Shown: piece by piece, positions 6,201-11,402 of the stretch
Layout: every line of letters starts with the position of its first letter
Numbering within the stretch: the first letter of the stretch is position 1
Source: an uncultured Butyricicoccus sp.
Lineage (GTDB): Bacteria > Bacillota > Clostridia > Oscillospirales > Butyricicoccaceae
Assembly (NCBI GenBank): GCA_947575935.1
Contig: CANPPM010000064.1
Location: forward strand, 1 to 11,402
Direction: 5' to 3'
DNA length: 11,402 nt
The notes under the pieces: generated by a model
What the model was told of the DNA's origin: nothing
What the model saw: only the letters and a program-made list of their open reading frames with translations
Database searches by the model: none
Translations under genes and position numbers: made by a program

Positions 6201-7373
6201 ATGAAAAAACCATTATTCTCCGTCGGAATCGTGTCCTACAATCAAAAGGAATATATTTTCGACTGTATCCAGTCCATCCTTCGGCAGAATTATCCGGCGA
6301 TTGAGTTGGTGATTGCCGATGATCACAGTTATGATTTTGACAAAGAAAAGATTGAGGCGTATATCCGCGAACACCGCCGCCCCAATCTCGTTCGTTATGT
6401 CGTTTTTACCAATGCGGAAAACGTTGGGATTGTAAAGAATTGCAACCGGTGTATCCGAGAAATGCGCGGAGAGTACATCAAGACCATTGCTGCGGACGAT
6501 ACCTTTTTGGGCAATGATGTCCTGATGAAAATGCACCGGCAGTTCGAGGACGAAAACAACCAGATTCTCTGCGCCAGGGCGCGGGCGATCCTGCATGACG
6601 GAGGGGCAACAGAGGATCTTTATCCTTCTAACTATGATTTTCATATGATAGCGGAGATGTCTGCTGGTGAAATGTATACTTATATGGTTACAAGGCCGTG
6701 GTGCCCGGTCTTTGCACCTTGCGTTTTTATGCGCCGGGACTTCTTCTGGCAAATGGGAGGCTATGACGAGCAGTATGTATATACCGAGGATTGGCCGCTA
6801 TGGGTACGCATGACGCGTGCTGGACACCGGTTGACGTTTGTAGATGAGGTTGTGATTCAGTACCGGTACGGTGGGATCTCAAATCAGAGCAGTTCAGAGT
6901 TCAAGATCAACCATTTGCGTGCCCGCCATTATCAGGAGTGTGCGCAGCTTTTAAAAGGTGAGCTGACGTATCTGAAGGAGCATGGTACGCTTGGGCAGAT
7001 TTTCCGGTGCTGGTATAGTGCGAAAGCCATTGAGATGCGGCGGGAAATGGAGTTTTTTCTAGCGGATGCGACATTTCGGCATAATCTTTGCTTTCGCTTG
7101 CGGATGCTGCCGGTACAGTGCTATATCAAGCTGATGACTGCGATTACCTACCATCATCGCTTTTCTGTCAAAAAGGAGTGCGTGCTCCTGCTGGCAGCAG
7201 GGCTGTTATTCCAGCAACAAATTCAGGTGTTCCCGTGGGACCACAGCGGAAAGTTTTTGGCGGCTGTTATTTTGATGCTGGCCTGCTGCATTGCGGTAAA
7301 GCTGGGGGGAAATCTGCTGCTGACGCTGCTGTCGCTCCGTGCAGGCTACAAAACGAAGCTGAAGGAGAAGTGA
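6201..7373 (+). CDS. GT2-family glycosyltransferase with C-terminal membrane segments
   Basis: A 390-residue GT-A fold enzyme related to the genes on either side. It shows FSVGIVSYNQ (6-15), Asp40-Asp41 in LVIADDHS, the metal-binding AADD (97-100) and Glu196-Asp197 in YTEDWPLW, followed by the RYGGISN segment shared by all three relatives. After the catalytic domain there is a linker and then two hydrophobic stretches (about 326-344 and 352-380), ending in the basic tail YKTKLKEK, so it is probably held at the inner face of the membrane. AGGTGATGAG lies just upstream of the ATG and overlaps the previous stop codon, 4 bases away. It most likely adds one sugar to a lipid-linked precursor; the specific sugar is unknown. 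Confidence 0.87.
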   Translation: MKKPLFSVGIVSYNQKEYIFDCIQSILRQNYPAIELVIADDHSYDFDKEKIEAYIREHRRPNLVRYVVFTNAENVGIVKNCNRCIREMRGEYIKTIAADDTFLGNDVLMKMHRQFEDENNQILCARARAILHDGGATEDLYPSNYDFHMIAEMSAGEMYTYMVTRPWCPVFAPCVFMRRDFFWQMGGYDEQYVYTEDWPLWVRMTRAGHRLTFVDEVVIQYRYGGISNQSSSEFKINHLRARHYQECAQLLKGELTYLKEHGTLGQIFRCWYSAKAIEMRREMEFFLADATFRHNLCFRLRMLPVQCYIKLMTAITYHHRFSVKKECVLLLAAGLLFQQQIQVFPWDHSGKFLAAVILMLACCIAVKLGGNLLLTLLSLRAGYKTKLKEK

Positions 7374-7380
7374 GGGAAGC

Positions 7381-8553
7381 ATGAAACCGCTTGTTACCGT
7401 GATTGTACTGTGTTATCGGAACTTCCGGTATGTTTATCAGGCGCTAAACTCTGTTTTCGCGCAGGATTACCCCAATATAGAGTTGATTGTTTCAGATGAC
7501 GGGTCAGCGAACTTTCCGGAACAGAAATTGCGCAAGTACATTGAACAACATAAGAGCGACCGGATTACTTCATGGAGGGTAAACCGCAATGAAACAAATT
7601 TAGGGACTGTAAAGCACTTAAATGTTGTCGCCAAAATGGCGAAAGGAGATTACTTTATGAGTTTATCGGCGGATGATATGATCGATCATCCGCAGGTGGT
7701 TTCAACGTATGTGCAGAAGCTATCCTCCAGACCGGATGCGGATATCCTGATGGCGCAAATTGCAATGTATGATGAGCGTATGAAGCAGATTCAGTATTAT
7801 TTTGTGCAGCCGCACATCCGGGAGATCTTGCTGAACCGGCAGAAAACAGATGATTTATACAATGAATTGGTTCAGCATCCATATTTGCCGTCGGTCGGTA
7901 CATTTTTTGCGCATTCTTTTTTTGAGAAATACGGATATTTTGACGAGCAGTATGATCTGGTTGAGGACTGGTCGCTGCACCTCAAAATTGCACGCCAGCA
8001 TATCCCAATTGTGTATTCTGACTTTGTGGCCGTACGCCATAGAAGCGGAGGGGTCAGCCATGGCAATAGTGAGGGAACGCGGCGCGTCTATGCGCGGTAT
8101 CAGAAAGACCTGCAGCGTACCTATCAACAGGAAATCGTTCCATATATGAAGCAAATTGATCCAGATATTCGCGAACGAGTCCGCCACAATCACCGTATGG
8201 ATCTTGCATGGAGCCGCTGGCATATGAAAGAAGGAAAGAAATCGATCCCGTGGGTGCTTTTTTATCTGTTTTCTTTCCTGGATGTCATCACGCTGCGGTG
8301 TTTACCGAGCATCCGGAGCCGGGCGCAGGGAAAACAATGGAATCCACTGCTGGCAGGGCTGGCGCTCAGGCTGCTTTCCGTCTGGCTGTCCAATGTGTTG
8401 GCGGGCAGTTGGGCGTCCCTATTCGTGGACGGCAGTCTGTTCCTTTCCGGGATATCGCACCTTTTGATCGGTGCGGGGATTGCGTTCCTCATACTTTACT
8501 ATATTGCAGCGTTTTTTACCGTTGTGAAGGGCGCCATGCAGTTATATTTTTAG
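7381..8553 (+). CDS. GT2-family glycosyltransferase with C-terminal membrane segments
   Basis: Also 390 residues and clearly related to the two preceding genes. Visible are VTVIVLCYRN (5-14), Asp39-Asp40 in LIVSDDGS, metal-binding SADD (96-99) and Glu195-Asp196 in LVEDWSLH, then RSGGVSHG. The C-terminal 120 or so residues contain two or three hydrophobic stretches, the last being ISHLLIGAGIAFLILYYIAA, so it is probably membrane-attached. The gap to the previous gene is 7 bases, with GAGGGA serving as ribosome binding site. It ends 44 bases before the acetyltransferase start, the largest gap within the operon proper. Its motifs are closer to the GT2 consensus than those of the first glycosyltransferase. 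The sugar it transfers is unknown. Confidence 0.87.
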   Translation: MKPLVTVIVLCYRNFRYVYQALNSVFAQDYPNIELIVSDDGSANFPEQKLRKYIEQHKSDRITSWRVNRNETNLGTVKHLNVVAKMAKGDYFMSLSADDMIDHPQVVSTYVQKLSSRPDADILMAQIAMYDERMKQIQYYFVQPHIREILLNRQKTDDLYNELVQHPYLPSVGTFFAHSFFEKYGYFDEQYDLVEDWSLHLKIARQHIPIVYSDFVAVRHRSGGVSHGNSEGTRRVYARYQKDLQRTYQQEIVPYMKQIDPDIRERVRHNHRMDLAWSRWHMKEGKKSIPWVLFYLFSFLDVITLRCLPSIRSRAQGKQWNPLLAGLALRLLSVWLSNVLAGSWASLFVDGSLFLSGISHLLIGAGIAFLILYYIAAFFTVVKGAMQLYF

Positions 8554-8597
8554 ACGTCTGAAATTTAATCTATGGAAAACAAAGGAGAATGATTGCA

Positions 8598-9161
8598 ATG
8601 AAACATCGTTACTGTGCAGAATACAAAAACTGCCTGATCCGTCCGGTGCACCATGAAGATATTGAGCTGTACCGGTTGTGGAGAAACAATGAGATGCTTT
8701 CCCGTTATCTAACCCCGGTCGGGCAGATTACGCCGGAAATGCAGGAGGAATGGTTTCACAAAAATCAGGAGGATGAAAGCATTGTAACTTTCACTGCGGT
8801 GGAAACGCAGACATTGCACCGTGCGGTGGGATCCGCGTCCTTGTATGATTTTACTGGGCATATTGCGGAGATTGGGAAGACGATCATTGGCGATGACGAA
8901 GCACGGGGCAAATCGTTGGGTTTTTACAGCGAGCTGATGGCGGTCTATATCGGATTTCAGAAGCTGGGACTGGAAAAAATTGTTGCGCGGATTCATGAGG
9001 ACAATGCAGCAAGCATGAAGCGTGCACGGCGTCTGGGATATACGATTACCGGCAGGCACCCGTTTGTTACGGGCGGATACGAATGTGAACTTTTTGCAAC
9101 GAAGGAACAGTTTGAGCAATGCCATCCATTCCTGTCAGAAGTACGCATTTTCGAAGAATAA
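8598..9161 (+). CDS. GNAT acetyltransferase, probably for the dTDP-amino sugar
   Basis: A 187-residue RimJ/RimL-type GNAT acetyltransferase. It begins CLIRPVHHEDIELYRLWRN, as many family members do. It has an acetyl-CoA loop ARGKSLG (102-108, a variant of the usual R/QxxGxG/A) and the EDNAASMKRARRLGY segment (134-148). I use the ATG at 8598 because AAAGGAG lies about 10 bases upstream; the ATG at 8589 is too close to that site. It directly precedes the ketoisomerase and aminotransferase, so it most likely N-acetylates the 3-amino group of their product. Characterised FdtC/QdtC enzymes use the left-handed beta-helix fold instead, so this would be a different solution. Acetylating another sugar or a protein is the alternative. 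Confidence 0.82.
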   Translation: MKHRYCAEYKNCLIRPVHHEDIELYRLWRNNEMLSRYLTPVGQITPEMQEEWFHKNQEDESIVTFTAVETQTLHRAVGSASLYDFTGHIAEIGKTIIGDDEARGKSLGFYSELMAVYIGFQKLGLEKIVARIHEDNAASMKRARRLGYTITGRHPFVTGGYECELFATKEQFEQCHPFLSEVRIFEE

Positions 9162-9184
9162 TGGGAGGCCGGAGGGAACAAGGT

Positions 9185-9616
9185 TTGATACATACCAAAA
9201 AAATTTCTTTTCCGGATATGCACGGTGCGTTGGGGCATTTGACGCCGATTGAGGGGAATGTAGATATTCCATTCCCCATTCGCCGTGTCTATTATATCAC
9301 CCGTGTACCGGGGCAGGCCGTCCGTGGGTTCCATTCGCATCGGAGACTTGAGCAGGTATTGATCTGTCTGCACGGGCGCGTGAAAATTCGTGTGAAGACC
9401 CCCTTTGCCGAACAGATCATTCCGCTATGCGATCCTGCAGAGGGGCTGTATATCGGCCACATGATTTGGCGTGAAATGTTCGATTTTTCAGAGGATGCGG
9501 TGCTGATGGTTCTTGCCAGTGAGCATTATAGCGAGGCAGATTATATCCGGGACTATGCCGCTTATGAAAAAGAGGCGGTTCCATATTTTCAGACGCTTTC
9601 AGAAGGGGGCGCATGA
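9185..9616 (+). CDS. dTDP-4-keto-6-deoxyglucose 3,4-ketoisomerase (FdtA/QdtA type)
   Basis: Moves the keto group of dTDP-4-keto-6-deoxyglucose from C4 to C3, making the substrate of the following aminotransferase. It is a small cupin (WxcM/FdtA family). The core RGFHSHRRLEQVLICLHG carries His50 and His52, matching the family's conserved active-site histidine pair, and the C-terminal ASEHYSEADYIRDY (111-124) is typical. The start appears to be TTG at 9185: GGAGGG lies 8 bases upstream and the resulting 143 residues fit the family. The ATG at 9161, which overlaps the previous stop codon, would give 151 residues but has no good ribosome binding site. Whether the product is the galacto (Fuc3N) or gluco (Qui3N) form cannot be decided by eye. 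Confidence 0.85.
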   Translation: MIHTKKISFPDMHGALGHLTPIEGNVDIPFPIRRVYYITRVPGQAVRGFHSHRRLEQVLICLHGRVKIRVKTPFAEQIIPLCDPAEGLYIGHMIWREMFDFSEDAVLMVLASEHYSEADYIRDYAAYEKEAVPYFQTLSEGGA

Positions 9617-9617
9617 T

Positions 9618-10712
9618 ATGAAAATTCCGTTTTCCACCTTTCAGCATATGCACGAAGCGCTTCGGCCGCAGCTTCTTTCTGCGTTTGAACGCTGCGTGGA
9701 AACAGGCTGGTTCATCCAGGGGGAAGAATATACCGCTTTTGAAGCGGAATTCGCCGCATCCTGCGGCCTCCCTTACGGGGTTGGCGTAGGAAATGGGATG
9801 GATGCTATTTTTCTGGCACTACGCGCGCTGGGAATTGGCGCGGGCGACGAGGTGATCGTCCCTTCTCATACGTTTATTGCAACGGCGTTGGCGGTGCGGT
9901 ATGCCGGGGCGGCGCCCGTCTTCTGTGAGCCTCGGATGGATACTTTTACGTTGGACCCAGAGAAAATTGAAGCCTGTATCACAGCGCGTACCCGCGCGAT
10001 TATACCGGTACATCTTTATGGGCAGGCTGCCGATATGGATAGCATCTGCCGGACTGCGAAACGGCATGGTCTGTTTGTCGTAGAAGACTGTGCACAAGCG
10101 CATGGCGCGGTATACCAGGGGAAGCCGGTCGGCTCGTGGGGACAGGCCGGCGCGTTCAGCTTTTATCCCGGGAAAAACCTCGGTGCGCTGGGGGATGCCG
10201 GCGCGGCGGTGACTGCGGATGCACAGCTTGCGGATAAGATGCATGCGCTGTGCTGCTATGGCTCTTCGGAAAAATATGTGCACGAATATGCCGGCGTTAA
10301 TTCCCGGCTGGATGAGTTGCAGGCGGCATTTTTGCGTATTAAGCTGCGCTGTCTTGCGCAGTGGAATGCCGAACGCCAGCAGATTGCGAAGAAGTATCTG
10401 GAGTCCATTCAAAACGAACGGCTTTTGCTGCCGGTCACAGGCGGACAGCGGAACCATGTTTGGCATTTGTTCGTGATCCGTTGTGAGGAACGGGACCGGT
10501 TGCGGGCATATCTCGCGGAAAAAGGGATTGGGACAAATGTGCATTATCCAATCCCGATGCATTTGCAGAAAGCGTTTTCGGATATGGGGTTCCAGAAAGG
10601 CGCATTCCCGATTGCGGAAAAGCTGTCCGAAACGATCTTATCTCTCCCGCTTTATATTGGTATGAGTGATGAGGAAATTGCTTATGTGGCGGATGCGCTG
10701 AACGCATTTTAG
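9618..10712 (+). CDS. dTDP-3-keto-6-deoxyhexose aminotransferase (FdtB/QdtB type)
   Basis: PLP-dependent sugar aminotransferase of the DegT/DnrJ/EryC1/StrS family, 364 residues. It probably adds the 3-amino group to the keto sugar made by the preceding ketoisomerase, using glutamate as donor. Visible are the cofactor-phosphate region GVGNGMDAIFLAL (56-68), the substrate-site HTFIATALAV, EDCAQAHG (156-163) with Asp157 that contacts the pyridine nitrogen, and the Schiff-base Lys186 in SFYPGKNLGALGDAG. NSRLDELQAAFL is the usual dimer-interface and substrate segment. I chose the ATG at 9618, one base after the previous stop codon and 8 bases past AGAAGGGGG; longer in-frame starts lie inside the ketoisomerase gene. 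The neighbour makes a C3 rather than C4 aminotransferase the better call. Confidence 0.9.
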   Translation: MKIPFSTFQHMHEALRPQLLSAFERCVETGWFIQGEEYTAFEAEFAASCGLPYGVGVGNGMDAIFLALRALGIGAGDEVIVPSHTFIATALAVRYAGAAPVFCEPRMDTFTLDPEKIEACITARTRAIIPVHLYGQAADMDSICRTAKRHGLFVVEDCAQAHGAVYQGKPVGSWGQAGAFSFYPGKNLGALGDAGAAVTADAQLADKMHALCCYGSSEKYVHEYAGVNSRLDELQAAFLRIKLRCLAQWNAERQQIAKKYLESIQNERLLLPVTGGQRNHVWHLFVIRCEERDRLRAYLAEKGIGTNVHYPIPMHLQKAFSDMGFQKGAFPIAEKLSETILSLPLYIGMSDEEIAYVADALNAF

Positions 10713-10756
10713 TCGTGAGGTACCGATTTGGTAATTTTCAGGAAAGGCGGCCGTGT

Positions 10757-10801
10757 ATGATGGATTATGAATTTCCAATAGCAGACATAGATGAACGGTA
10801 A
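10757..10801 (+). CDS. Possible 14-codon leader peptide
   Basis: A short open frame encoding MMDYEFPIADIDER, with GGAAAGG (10741-10747) about 9 bases before its first ATG. It ends in TAATG, 4 bases before the start of the following gene, which has no good ribosome binding site of its own. A coupling leader that delivers ribosomes to the next start would explain this. It may equally be chance, since such short frames are common. The surrounding gap (10713-10805) shows no convincing terminator or promoter. Confidence 0.25.
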   Translation: MMDYEFPIADIDER

Positions 10802-10805
10802 TGCG

Positions 10806-11402
10806 ATGAAAAAGAAATTATTTGAGATGGGTTTGCCCACTGCGGTGATCGTACTTTGTATTGCGCTGATCTGTTGGTTGACTGCACCAGAAGGAAAAAC
10901 AATCAGTGAGACGGTCACCATAAGCCTGATGGGACAAGAACACATTTTTAATCCTACCCTCTCGGAACAGATGGAAAGCAACTTTACACTGACAACAGAA
11001 TTTCCGGTTCCTATTGCGGTTTCAGAGTTTTCCGGTATTACGATGAAGGTCAATGACATTCCTTTTCAAAGCGGTGAGAGCGGCACGATTCTTTTGCAGG
11101 AATTGAAGAAAAACGCTTATATTCATCTTCAGTTTTTTGATTTGCAAGGGAATCAAATTGGAGAAGCGAAAATTCAGACGCTTCCCGAGGATGCAGCGCC
11201 TTGGAGGGTGCTTTGCAGCACAGGCAATCGTGCAGAAAAGTATTTTTTTGACTGTAATCGTTATCTTTATAAGATAAATGGAGATGGCGAGCTGTTATAT
11301 TACCGGTATTGTGATGCAGAGGCGTCACAGTTTACCCCATTCAAAGTGGACGGCGTCGATCGGTATGAATATTTTGTGGAAGTTGACGAAACGGGAGTCG
11401 AT
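10806..11402 (+). CDS. Membrane-anchored aryl-sulfate-sulfotransferase-like protein (3' truncated)
   Basis: An open frame of 199 codons that runs to the window edge without a stop. A basic start (MKKK) and a hydrophobic stretch (about 10-27) form an uncleaved signal anchor or signal peptide, so the rest lies outside the membrane. Residues 32-125 look like beta strands, resembling the N-terminal domain of ASST-family arylsulfate sulfotransferases. The segment YFFDCNRYLYKINGDGELLYYRY (147-169) resembles a propeller-blade repeat of that family. These enzymes move sulfate from aryl sulfates to phenols or other acceptors outside the cell. Catalytic residues would lie beyond the window, so the family call is tentative. 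The alternative start is the in-frame ATG at 10791. The gene looks more A+T-rich than its neighbours. Its link to the glycan is inferred only from position. Confidence 0.6.
   Translation, partial: MKKKLFEMGLPTAVIVLCIALICWLTAPEGKTISETVTISLMGQEHIFNPTLSEQMESNFTLTTEFPVPIAVSEFSGITMKVNDIPFQSGESGTILLQELKKNAYIHLQFFDLQGNQIGEAKIQTLPEDAAPWRVLCSTGNRAEKYFFDCNRYLYKINGDGELLYYRYCDAEASQFTPFKVDGVDRYEYFVEVDETGVD

Noticed and set aside
10713..10756. Terminator after the aminotransferase gene
   Set aside because: The only stem is TACC/GGTA of four base pairs, with no T-run after it.

Overview
The window looks like part of a surface-polysaccharide locus from a Gram-positive anaerobe of the class Clostridia. The evidence is strong AGGAGG-type ribosome binding sites, Firmicutes-like recombinases, a TagG/TagH-style exporter and roughly 50% G+C. 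A gut Oscillospiraceae/Ruminococcaceae-type host is my guess from sequence flavour only; no marker gene settles it.

Layout. Positions 1-128 hold no gene I can support, only a G/C-rich nested palindrome. Positions 129-701 (minus strand) encode a small, apparently intact tyrosine recombinase of FimB/FimE size. Its likely promoter and ribosome binding site lie inside a large dyad (711-759). Positions 702-963 are the divergent control region, which also carries the probable promoter of the rightward operon (867-895). From 964 to 10712 ten genes run on the plus strand with overlaps or gaps of at most 44 bases. They are a recombinase-fold protein that has lost its catalytic residues, rfbA, rfbB, an ABC-2 permease, an ABC ATPase, three related GT2 glycosyltransferases, a GNAT acetyltransferase, an FdtA/QdtA-type ketoisomerase and an FdtB/QdtB-type aminotransferase. 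After a 93-base gap with a possible 14-codon leader, a membrane-anchored protein resembling aryl-sulfate sulfotransferases begins at 10806 and runs off the window.

How the genes fit together. RfbA and RfbB make dTDP-4-keto-6-deoxyglucose. No rfbC or rfbD is present in the window. The ketoisomerase, aminotransferase and acetyltransferase instead predict a dTDP-3-acetamido-3,6-dideoxyhexose (Fuc3NAc or Qui3NAc). The three glycosyltransferases would build a glycan containing it, and the two-gene ABC transporter would export it. The last protein may modify the glycan outside the membrane.

The most unusual part is the left end. A probably active minimal recombinase has a dyad over its own promoter, and it sits divergent from a glycan operon whose first gene is a catalytically dead recombinase that probably still binds DNA. 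This suggests a recombinase-derived regulator or a phase-variation module, but no invertible segment is visible by eye.
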